Below, in pieces: positions 1 to 9,900 of a DNA stretch of 64,000 nucleotides. The notes beneath the pieces were generated by a model. That model worked only from the letters and a program-made list of their open reading frames with translations, was not told where the DNA came from and did no database searches. Within the stretch, counting starts at the first letter, position 1. Every line of letters begins with the position of its first letter. The position numbers were made by a program, and so were the translations under genes. The stretch is from Chrysophaeum taylorii (Eukaryota; Sar; Pelagophyceae; Pelagomonadales; Pelagomonadaceae): assembly GCA_029834535.1 (NCBI GenBank), contig JAQMWT010000330.1, positions 124,001-188,000 of the forward strand, written 5' to 3'.

Positions 1-1212
1 AGAATAAAATGCCAACCAGATACTAGGTGATTCTGACGCACCTCGGGCAGTACCGCGGGCAAAGGAGAAAGATCCCTCATCGTCCCCCAAGAGGGATGTT
101 GACGCGCCGTACGCTGTGACCACCTGTGCCCGATTACCAATATCCTGTTGTAGGTAGTAGTCGATAAAAAAGTCGGGTAATCCAAAGTGACGTAAGGCCA
201 TCTCCTTGCCTAACCAAACGGGAACACTATTGTAGGCCTTCGAAATGTCTAGGGAAACTGCGAGCAAGGGCACATGGTCCGCATAGGCCAATTCAAATAA
301 GGACACAGCGATTGCGAGTGGCGTCTGAACGTCACTCACTACCAGCCCGTGAACCATATTGCCCGGTATCGAAAATTCTGCAATGTTTCCAGATAGGTGT
401 AATACGGCCGAAGATCACCGACCAGTAGGCCTTCATGATGGTGTCCAACAGCGTGATAGGACGCGACATCTGTACGCTCGGATTGCCAGGGATCTTCGGG
501 ATTGGAACAGTAGCCCGCTCCTTCCACTCCGGAATACATGACGCGTCGCGCAAGCAGCATTGAGTAGACGCAAAAGGTCGTCGTGTTGCTCTGGATGAAG
601 GCATTTAACCATGTCAACCGTGACACCAGAGAGGCCTGATGTTTTGCCGGAACGCCGCGTAGACCAGTAACTGTCCCACTCCTTTCGCGTAAGAGGAGCC
701 AGGACGTTTCCATACTGCGATCCATCCGCATTTGGCTTGCGGCGCAAATGGTCGAGTACGGGGGCGAACTTAGCGGGGACATCCGCAGCTGCAGAGGTCG
801 ATGTTGGAACCAAACGCCGCAATTTGTCGGCGTAGGTGTCGTCCACGAGAGCCCGGGTCGTCTAGAGCTGTAGTCTGGTACCAGAAACACCGCTTACCTC
901 CGCCCATCCAGCTGTGGAAACGGCGGACCAAAACGCGGGCGACACCCGCTTGTTCGTTATAGATCCACAAATCGTCGGCGTCACGGATGACGATCGAAGC
1001 GTATTTGTCGCCCCTTCGAAAAGCTCCTGTTCTGTAGCGTGGAGCCGTGAGCAGTACTTGGAGTCCACGTGATTGAGCTGAAGCTGCCAATGTGCGCGGT
1101 GCGGATCAAGCCGAACACGAGCGTCTGCACGTCGTTGACAGGCGACGGCATCCGCGTTGTTGAGAGGGACCGATGAGGCCTCCATGAGTTCACCCCGCCT
1201 CTGAGAGGTCAA
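1..1212 (-). mobile_element. LINE-type (non-LTR) reverse transcriptase gene, decayed 3' part missing off the left edge
   Basis: On the minus strand, pieces of a reverse transcriptase can be read in order from about 846 down to 1. The fingers segment with RPITLLDTIMKAYWSV lies near 400-450. The catalytic motif A segment LDISKAYNSVP lies near 225-260. A motif-B-like RGASESPSIW lies near 20-50. The pieces sit in different frames, with apparent shifts near 350 and between about 540 and 600, so this copy is not intact. The reading frame continues past position 1, so motif C and the 3' end are outside the window. Minus-strand ORFs between 770 and 1212 may be its upstream coding part, but I see no endonuclease or zinc-finger motif in them. 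It is unlike the GACA-associated LINE at 3378-6057, so at least two LINE families are present. Confidence 0.75.
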
Positions 1213-1944
1213 CGCACAGGAAGTTCAGTGTGAGGGCGTCCTCGCGTGCGAGTCGCGCAAACGCGCGAGCGCGGTGACCACGCCCCTCTTTACCCGACAC
1301 GATCAGCAATGTACGTAGAGCTCCTTCTAAGATCTCAAATGGTTCCACATCGGCCATGGCCAAAACGATTGCACTCTCCCTGCTTGTGGTTACAGACGCC
1401 CGCAACCCCGACACGGAACTTGTGTATCTCGCGCCAGTCCTCATGTTGGATGACTTCCGCGAGGACCTGTTCCTCCTGTCATCTGCCACTGGCCACGTCT
1501 TCAATGTGCTCATCTTCGATGCACCTTCCCCATGCGTTCCTTACGGCACTCACAAGTCAACCGCACTTGCTACTCTGCCCAGAACTATCAAGAACTTGGC
1601 GCCTCCGCCGCCGTTTTCACATGCGAGAAATCACCAAACGGGCTTATCCAACTGCCCCTGCGGCACCCCCCCCGAGTTCACGAAACTGCGTTCGTTGATC
1701 ACGTATGGCACCTTCACGTTGTCCCGTGATCTCGGTCACATCCAAGGAGCTGGGCTTGGCGACAGCCGCGTCCGGGGGGGCGCGCCCTAGCACGAAACTT
1801 TCGTGCTGGGAGGTCGCAGACCCCCCCGGGCACAGAACTTAAGCGCTGGGGGGTGGCGTGGCGCCCCCCTCGCCAAGCAAAACTATGACTCGCGCGGAAA
1901 AGAAAATGGAAAATTCTGTAAATGGATACTTCCAGACTTTTCCA
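1213..1944. other. Stretch without a supported gene
   Basis: ORFs on both strands (minus 1190-1513, plus 1356-1790) overlap and neither shows a recognisable domain. The stretch follows the 5' side of the decayed LINE and may be its 5' region or unrelated sequence. A short C-rich and G-rich pair around 1776-1862 (an approximate repeat of 'cacgaaactttcgtgctggg' and 'cacagaacttaagcgctggg') precedes the microsatellite. No function is assigned. Confidence 0.4.
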
Positions 1945-2288
<344 letters not shown>

Positions 2289-2299
2289 TGTAAAGGTCG

Positions 2300-3144
2300 A
2301 CAAGTGCAGGCCAGTAAGTTCACCAAGTCCCAATCTCTAACCCTAGTAAGTTCAGGTCTGGTCCCAGTAAGTTGCATATAAGTTCACCTGGTCAGTAAGT
2401 TCACCTAGCTCACACCAACTCCTTTGAGCTCGTCGCTCTCGCCTCCGCCAATCTAAGCTGCTTTGATCCGCACGCGCGCCAACTTTGAGTTTACTCTAAA
2501 ACCCCTGTCTCTTCCCCTGATGTAGATGCCGATCGACAGAGAGCCACGTAGAGCTGGACGTGGCAGAAGACGGGCTTGGGAAAGAGGACGCCGACCTCGC
2601 GGGGCGTCTGGCCCTGGCTCTTGTTGATCGTTTGGCGTAGGCGGGCCTTAAGCGATACAGGTTGGAGTAGCCTCGGTGACAACGACACGATCGATCATGT
2701 ATCTGGTACCGTTGCAGTGGCCGTGCGACGGGTCGAGGTTGCGAAGACATTAAGCTCGCGATCAAAGTCAGCATGCCGTTGGTTGTCAGGGAGTTGAAAA
2801 CTCTACTGTAAAGAGCGAGGCGTCGTCTTCCGACCCAGCCTAGTCAGCCGAAAAGAACTCCGACGCCTCGTCTCCGGGAAAAAAAGGCCGCGGTCATGCG
2901 CGCGTTGTCAGCATCGACAGCATCGTTTCGACGGGGCGTGAGAATGGCGCGCTGAAGAGCCGCCGCGGGTCGTGGAAATAGTCTGCGAGGTCGCCGTAGA
3001 CGGCTTGGAGGATCACTGTCTTTAAATGTCGACTGCTAAGAGGGGGGTGTGTGTGGGGAGCATGAAGGATGTCTGGCTCTCGAGCCTACCTAATCCTTAA
3101 AATCGGGCCAACCTGATCCTTACCCTAAATCGAGGGACAGACAG
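2300..3144 (-). mobile_element. Helitron remnant, copy A: C-terminal part of the Pif1-like helicase
   Basis: Minus-strand translation gives the end of a Helitron RepHel helicase: RNLDPSHGHCNGTRYMI near 2700-2745, then in a shifted frame LRQTINKSQGQTPREVGV and KPVFCHVQLYVALCR near 2535-2650 (helicase motifs V-VI). Upstream coding sequence (2900-3010) matches AILTPRRNDV-type helicase sequence better preserved in copy B. The copy is broken by at least one frame change and by two or more LINE insertions (3022-3069, 3145-3365 and 3378-6057), and it resumes at about 6091-6108. The 3' side (2300-2510) is a non-coding block with repeated AGTAAGTTCACCTGGTC units. Copy B at 53341-54200 is collinear. 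Between about 2745 and 2890 copy A carries sequence absent from copy B. Confidence 0.85.
3022..3069 (-). mobile_element. 48-bp 5'-truncated LINE tail with TGTCT target-site duplication
   Basis: The insert begins TTAAATGTCGACTGCTAAGA and is flanked by TGTCT at 3017-3021 and at 3070-3074. The collinear Helitron copy B has a single TGTCT at 54067-54071 and no insert, so both the insertion and its 5-bp duplication are seen directly. The insert is the reverse complement of the terminal bases of the LINE 3' end at 6010-6057. Confidence 0.9.
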
Positions 3145-3365
3145 CAGGACGTCACCCTTCGTCGCACATACGTCCGACGGCAGCATGCGTACGACCTACG
3201 GGCGGGGCCCGTCCTCTCTTCGCCTGCCCCACGCCTCGGCGATGACCCCGACTAGGTCCCGCGTACTTATCTCCGCCCGTCAGGCACCATCATAATCCCA
3301 CAAACCCACCCACATCCTTCATGCCCCCCACACCCCCCCCCCCCCTCTTAGCAGTCGACATTTAA
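3145..3365 (+). mobile_element. LINE 3'-end copy (about 220 bp, 5'-truncated)
   Basis: This block is about 90% alike to the 3' untranslated end of the LINE at 5858-6057: CACCCTTCGTCGCACATACG, then GGCGGGGCCCGTCCTCTCTT, a C-run, and CTCTTAGCAGTCGACATTTAA. It starts right after GAGGGACAGACAG and ends in AGACAGACAGAC, so it sits within a GACA repeat tract. No coding sequence is present in this copy. Confidence 0.85.
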
Positions 3366-3377
3366 AGACAGACAGAC

Positions 3378-6057
3378 TGACGCTAACCAAGCACCTGACG
3401 TTCGACCTATCGGCATTGGCACCGTCCGCCGCCGTGCCACTGGACGGTGCCTTGTGCGTAGCCTCCACTCCGAGCTCTCTGAGGCACTGTACCCGATCAA
3501 CGTTGCCGTCGGGGTCAAGGGCGGCCCCTCGCGCCTCGTCTTTGGCGTCCGCACCCACGCGGAGCAGTACCCCGACCAGGTCATCATCAAGCTGGACAAA
3601 CGCAACGCCTTCAACGAGCTCAAGCGCCGGACCGTCGTGGACAAACTCGCAAACCACGCCAACGCTAAGCTGCGTGCCTTTGGCCACCTTATGTTCAAGC
3701 AATTGCGGCCGGCATCCTGGGTGGCCCTCCACGCCCCACCGGCCTCGATCGCGCCCCTTCGACTCTCAAGAAGGCGGCCAGCAAGGCGACCCCACCTATC
3801 CACCGGCGTACTGTCTGGCAACGCATGACGCCGCTCAGGCCCTGACACCCGCTTACGTTCATGTGCCGGCTACGCCCGATTTGGCATGGACGACGGCGTC
3901 ATCTCTGGTTCCCTCGTGAGGTTGTCGACGCCCTCCTGCAGTACGCCCGCGACATCCAAGCTAGCGGCGAGGAGCTCCGCCTCGACAAGTGCGAGGCGTT
4001 CTGTCCGGCACTTGGCATGGGGCTTCTCGACCACCCCGATGTTCACGACCACGTCCAAGTTGCGCCTGACGGCACGCGTACTCTTGCTGGTATCCCCGTT
4101 GTCGCCGACGGCCTCGTAATCTACGGTGTGCCCATCGGCTCCCCGGCCACGCCGGAGATGCCTATGTCGAAGCTACCTTGCAACGCGAGGTTGACGCTCA
4201 GGTGAGCTACATGAGCCGTATTCGCACCAAGCTCCAGAACGTCTCCTCCACTGCATGTACTCGTTGGGCCGCTACTGCATCGCCCCGCGCATGGACTACA
4301 TCGCGCAACACTGCTACCCCACCAATGCCTTGAGCGCGCTCCGCCGCTTCGACGTTGCCGCCCTCAGCTTCGTCGCCACAGCACTTGGCGCAGATCCGCG
4401 TCAGGTTTTTGACTCCAACGGCATCGTCCTCCAACGCCTCCGTCTTCCTGCTCGAAGTGGGGGTGGCGGCATTCGCTCCTGCGCCGACCTCAGCCCCGCC
4501 GCCTTTGTTGGCACGGCGGCCCAGGCCCTCCACACCTCGTCGACCTTCGCGATCCTACGGGTGCCTTGGAGGTCCCTGGCTACCTTCCCCGCCTCGCCTC
4601 GGTCCTGGGTGCCACTTCTTTTCGCACAGGTAACGAGTTGCACCGTTGGCACCACCTCCTCGCATCCGGTTGCCGCCTGGGGCGGGCACTCGAGACTGCG
4701 TGGGACGGACTTCGGGCTGATCTCCGTACCACGCTGGCTTCCCACGGCGGCGCTGGTTCCGGCGACCCCGCCAACGTTCATCTCGTCGACGGTCCTCTCT
4801 CCCACGAATTCGTCTCCATGGGCGTCCTCGTCGACCCCACCATCTCGACACCCGTGCTCATACCCCAACTCCAGCGTGCTCTAACCTCCCAGCGCGAGAC
4901 AGCTCGGGCCACTGCACTCCAGCGCCTTGCGGCCACCCTCCCCATCACCGAAGCACTTCGAGTAGCGGCGTCCTCATGGGATCGCTTCTCGACCACGTTC
5001 ATCAGCTCGTGGCCCAGCTCTGGCCTTCAAATCCCCAACCGCTGCTGGGCTGAGATGTGTGCCCAGTACTTTGGCTACCCCTCTCCAGCTTGTTTGGGCC
5101 TCGTGGGCACTCGCATTCTGGGCACTGACGTCGTTCTCGACGCTCACGGCAAGGTGCTTCTCACGCAGGCCAACCTTGTCAACCGCGGAGGAGCGCGGAC
5201 CACCTGGCATGACGGCCAGCTCGACTGCGTCCACGGCAGCGTCAAAGAGGCCGGCATCCCAGCCCTGTCCGAGGTTTTCGGCATCTTTGCTGACGTCGTC
5301 GCCCCTACCATTCGCACGCGCCTCTACGGCCGGTACCGAGGCAATCTCGCCCGACGTCAAGTCGTCCCAGACATCCTCACCACGCTCGACAACAAGGAGC
5401 AACTCTACGACATCAAAACCCTCGCTTGGGGTTCGTTGTACACCGCCCACGCCCTCCATCCCTCCCACCCGTCGCCTGTCGATCGGCGCGCAGCGCAAGT
5501 CCACTCCGAATACCTCGCTCACGCCCGCGGCATCGACGCCATCATCCCCAGCCGGGTACAGCACCACCGCCTGGCTTCTTGGGCCCTGTCGAACAGCGGC
5601 TACGTAGCTACGGCACCGTCGCCGGCCTCGTCTTTGGTGCCTTCGGTGAGGCCAGCGCGGCGCCACGCCTCGCCCAAACATGCGCAGAGCGCCGCCGCGA
5701 ACCTGGGTGACAAGCGGCTGCGCCAACTTCACAGAGGCAAAGGCGGCCCAAACTCGCCGCATCTACCGTGAGTGGGGATCGCCAACGCATTAGGCCGGGC
5801 TCGCTGTGCCCTCACCGCCCTCACCATGTCGGGAACCCCGCCCAGGCCGCGATCCCAGCAGGACGTCACCCTTCGTCGCACATACGTCCGGCGGCAGCAT
5901 GCGCGACCTACGGGCGGGGCCCGTCCTCTCTTCGCCTGCCCCACGCCTCGGCGATGACCCGACTAGGTCCCGCGTACTGCCCGTCAGGCACATCCTCCTA
6001 CCCACCCCACCCATCCTTGCTCACACACACCCCCCCCTCTTAGCAGTCGACATTTAA
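3378..6057 (+). mobile_element. LINE with reverse transcriptase and restriction-like endonuclease, 5'-truncated, GACA-associated
   Basis: Read on the plus strand, the element starts inside the RT fingers (DVRPIGIGTVRRR near 3396-3435), then GVKGGPSRLVFGVR, motif A VIIKLDKRNAFNEL (3583-3624), motif B EGGQQGDPTYPP (about 3774) and a motif-C region with MDDG near 3889. After the thumb and connector, the C-terminal ORF 4566-5771 contains VVPDILTTLDNKEQLYDIKT (5359-5418), the PD-x12-D-x-K pattern of the restriction-like endonuclease found in R2/R4/Dong/NeSL-type LINEs. The RT lies in more than one frame, with changes near 3720-3900 and about 4200-4566, so the copy is probably dead. The 3' UTR (5772-6057) ends CATTTAA and runs into (GACA)n(AACA)n at 6058-6090, after which the Helitron sequence resumes. 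I saw no clear zinc-finger motif. Confidence 0.88.
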
Positions 6058-6090
6058 AGACAGACAGACAGACAAACAAACAAACAAACA
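6058..6090. repeat. (GACA)n/(AACA)n tract at the LINE 3' junction
   Basis: AGACAGACAGACAGACAAAC continues as AACA units up to ATCTGTCGATTAGTAG. The same tract followed by the same ATCTGTCGATTAGTAG sequence occurs uninterrupted in Helitron copy B at 54133-54190, so the tract is largely host (Helitron) sequence rather than LINE tail. Confidence 0.85.
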
Positions 6091-6111
6091 TCTGTCGATT
6101 AGTAGTTAAGA

Positions 6112-6512
6112 TTGCTAAGAGGGGTGTGTGTGTGTGGATCATGAAGTGTCTGCGTGTCTTTGAAGGTCGACTGCTAAGAGGGGGGGGTGTGTGTGGTGCA
6201 TGAAGGATGTGGGTGGTTTTGTGGGGTAGGAGGGATGTGCCTGACGGGCGTAGATAGGTATGCGGGACCTAGTCGCGGTCATCGCCGAGTCGTGGGGCAG
6301 GCGAAGAGAGGACGGGCCCCGCAGAAGTGTGAAAGGAGTAAGGAATGCCAGTGTCGTACACATTATAGTGTAGCGCTCTGGAACGACTGAAACGCTGCTA
6401 GCATTGCAATCGAAGTGAAAAAACGCAACACTCAAACAAACCACTGAGGCAACCAGCCGCATGCTCACGTTCGCACTCCCCCCCCCCTCTTAGCAGTTGA
6501 CCTTTAAAGACT
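6112..6512. mobile_element. Cluster of three LINE 3'-end fragments in opposite orientations
   Basis: A minus-oriented partial end (GCTAAGAGGGGTGTGTG) spans about 6112-6144. A longer minus copy spans about 6159-6329 (GAAGGTCGACTGCTAAGAGG through GGACGGGCCCCGC), preceded by TGTCT. A plus copy ends at about 6508 (CCTCTTAGCAGTTGACCTTT), and its upstream part resembles the 50388-50577 copy (GCTCACGTTCGCAC). The second and third ends make an imperfect inverted repeat about 350 bp apart. Confidence 0.75.
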
Positions 6513-6983
6513 TTCCTAAAACCACTGAACGCCTTGCGTGCTCACACCACCGCACTCCCCGCGCTGGTGGCGGTCGCAGGCACCTCAGCGGACACCCGCG
6601 AGTCTGTCTCTATTGAGCGTTTTAGCCACTTTGGGCTCAGTCCGCCAGGTGGCCGACAATGTCCCCTCCAGTTTCCGGAATCCTCCACGGAAATGGGAAA
6701 AACTGGACATTTCCGGACTACAGAATCGACATTGAACAAAGGAAATTCGTGAAGTTAGCTTGCTTTTCAACCAAAGGATTATTTGATTCATAGCTGTTTA
6801 TTCTATCAACAGGATATTTTTATGGCTTTAATCTTTAAAAGGGTACACAACGGGATCAATTAAAGGTAAACGGCCTTTGCTGCGCTGATAAAATAACCTT
6901 ATAAGGATCAGCCTAAGCTTCTGTTCGCGGCGGCTTGTGCAAAAAGCTACACCTAACGAAGGCACCACCACCCGACGACGAAA
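6513..6983. other. AT-richer intergenic region upstream of the receptor gene
   Basis: There is no supported ORF. The segment 6750-6930 is distinctly AT-richer than the flanks and probably holds the promoter and 5' UTR of the plus-strand receptor gene. No TATA-like or Inr element can be assigned with confidence. Confidence 0.4.
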
Positions 6984-9900
6984 ATGTGGGCGGTGGTGGT
7001 ATTCTTGGTTTTGGCCAGCAGCGTGGCGGGAGGCGTGGAGTGGAGGACGGTGAAGTTGGGTGTGATGGCCGAGGCGAGGTACGAGCTCGCCGATGCAGTG
7101 AACCTCGCCAAGCTCGCGATGAAGCACGCCAACGACGACGGCGTGCTCGCGGCGTGGAACCTAAGCGTCGATATGAAGTTCTGGAACACCGCGGGGTCGA
7201 TTGGGGGGTCGCTGGGTGGCGCGATCGAATTGCTGAAAGACCCGTGGGTCGTGGGGATCATCGGCACCGAGGACTCGGCGACGACCGAGTCGGCGGCGAA
7301 GTACGCGAGCTTAGCGGGGAGACCGATGCTGTCTCCCGGCGCGACGGGGCCCGAGCTCATCAAGAAAGAGGGCATGGAGATGTTGTTCCGGTCGTCTTCG
7401 ACTCAAGAGCGCAAGTTCAAGGTGATAGCACAGCTCGCGAGGCTGTACGAATGGAGTCAGGTCGGGGTGATCGCGGCGCGCGACGAAAACGGCTACGAAG
7501 GGGTCGACGTTCTCGACGACGAACTCAACGCTGTCGGGTCGTCGGTCGCGGCTATCGGGATGTTCGAGGTGGAAAACGGTAGAGCCATCGACGTAAAGAC
7601 GGCTCTGCGCGGGATAGAGGCGGTAGGTGTCCACGTTTACGTGTTTCTGTCCACGGACTACGCGAGAGACGTGCTCGACGGACTCGAGGATCTCGGAATT
7701 TTGGACGGTCCGAATGCCTTCGTGGGCTTGGATTTGACGGATGTTCCACGGTCGAAGCGCCGGTTGCTGAAGGGCTGGTTGTTTGTGAACGTCGTGGATT
7801 CAAGTGGTGACGACGTAAGGCTGCGCTTCGACGAGGCGTACTCGGAAGATACGACGAGGTGGAACTGCTCGCGTGGGGTGCAGAAGCTCTTTGGAAGTCT
7901 CGCGGAGGAGCCCATTATCTGGGACTTCGCGGCGGACCCCTCGAACTACCCGGACGCGAGTCCGAAGATTGTGTCATCGGACGTCATGGGCTGCGTCGAC
8001 GGCGACGGCGACCCGGATTCCGACTCGGGCGAGTACTACTACGACGCCGCGTGGATATTGATTTTCGCGCTGCGACGAGTTCTGGAGAAAGGGGGCGACG
8101 CGACTGATGGAGAGGCGCTCCGCGCCGAGCTCCTCGAGACGGACTGGTGTGGGATACGGTCTTATTACTCTTTCGATCCCAAGTCGCGAGACGCGGTCAC
8201 GCGGCTGCGCGTAGTAAACGTCGTCGTCGAAGAGGGCGGCGCCGAGGACGTCGTCACGGTATTCGAGACGACCAACCAATTGAACTACAATACCTCCCAG
8301 GCGAACGAGAGCGACTGTTTGGTAGCGGTCGCCAACGTTACGTGGTCGAACGGAAACACCCGCCCGGGCCCTCCGAGAGACGGCCGCCAGGTCTCGGCGT
8401 TTAATAGCTACTACTCGAATGCGCTCGAAGTGTACCAGACGCTCGGGAACGCGTCGTCGGTAACCGTCCACCTCTCGTCATTCTTCGAAAGAACGCCCCT
8501 CTATGGCACGCTTTTGATCTTAGAACTTTACGACCTCAGCACTGACAGCAGCAGCGAAGCTCGTGGTGGTACCCCGCGGCTGGACGACGACGACGACGAC
8601 AGCCTAGTCGCGTGGACGGACACGTACGTTGCGCCTGGCGGCGTCAACGAAGCGCAAATCCCTATTTTCCTTCCGGATTGGGGCACCTACGAGTTCGTCG
8701 CGAGAGACGCGTACGACGGAGGCATCGCGATTGGCGACACGCAGCTCCCGATCGCCGTCACCCAGCCTACCTGCTACGAAGACGACGAGGGTTACGACGC
8801 AGCGGCGGGCGGCTGTGTCAAATGTGCCGCGGGCCGCGAGAAGGCCGACAACGTCTGTACCGACTGCCAGCCCGGCAGGTATCGCGCCGACGGCTCGGCC
8901 GGGTCCTCCTGCCTTGTCTGCAGCGAAGAAGAGTACCAACCCGAATATGGCAGCACAACCTGTGAGCAGTCTTCTTCTGTATCATCATCATCATCATCAT
9001 CATCATCGACGAGTCACTCTCCTCTTCGCGTGTGCCCTCAGGTCTCAGCTGCCCCGCGAACAGCACGCGACACGATTACGAATACCAGGTCGAGTTGGCC
9101 GCTAGGGGCGTCTTGTTCTCCGAAATCGATTACTCTATCGGCGTATCGATCGAACAGTGTCTCTGTAAAGAAGGCTACTACGCGAGCACAGGACCCTGGA
9201 AGCGAGACGACGTCGTCACCGCAAAGACTGCCGGCGCTAGCTGGGGCGACAACGGCACGAGCTGCGAGCCGTGTCCGACGGGAGGGTATTGTAGTGGCAA
9301 GACGTACCCGCCCGCCAACAAAAACCAATACTGGGGCGACCCTCACAATCCCGTTGCTTTTGAGCTCTGCGATCAAGCGCGCTGCGCTCGCAACTATCGA
9401 TGCAAGGCGGGGTACCGCGGTCGCCTCTGCTCGCGACTCCGCACGTACAAGTTCTTCACGATTGGGGGTATCACGCGACATTGCTGGTTTCAAGAGAAGA
9501 AGAAGAAGAATGCGCTCAGTTTTTTTGTTTACCTTTTGCTCTTCTGCGCTATCCTCTCCCTGTGGGTTTGGGTTAACCTTTTCCTCGACTCCTTGGCGAT
9601 CACTATCTTCGTGCAGCACATCCAGTCGATCGCTATCATTTCGCAGTTTGGAGTCGATTACCCGCGACGTCCGATTGCCTACTTTGGTAAGCTACCACCG
9701 ATATACGTGTCGAGACGTGTACACTCATCCCGTATGCCGCAGGCGTTCTTTTCAACTTCGCGCTCTTCGACGCCGACATCGTCACGCCGTCGTGCATCTT
9801 CAAGTGGTCGCAGCTGTCGACGTTCTACCTCTCCATCTTCATCGCTCTCCTCGGACTCCTTTTCTACTGCGTGCCGCTCGCCGAGCTCGCCCACAACCTA

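Noticed and set aside
3022-3365. A TIR transposon (MITE) with about 30-bp terminal inverted repeats
   Set aside because: The empty Helitron copy shows that the left end is a separate 48-bp insertion with its own TGTCT duplication, and Helitron sequence lies between the two ends.
3145-6057. Direct repeats around the reverse transcriptase, considered as long terminal repeats
   Set aside because: The repeated block is the 3' UTR of the LINE, other isolated copies are all 5'-truncated with fixed 3' ends, and the RT and endonuclease are of the non-LTR type.
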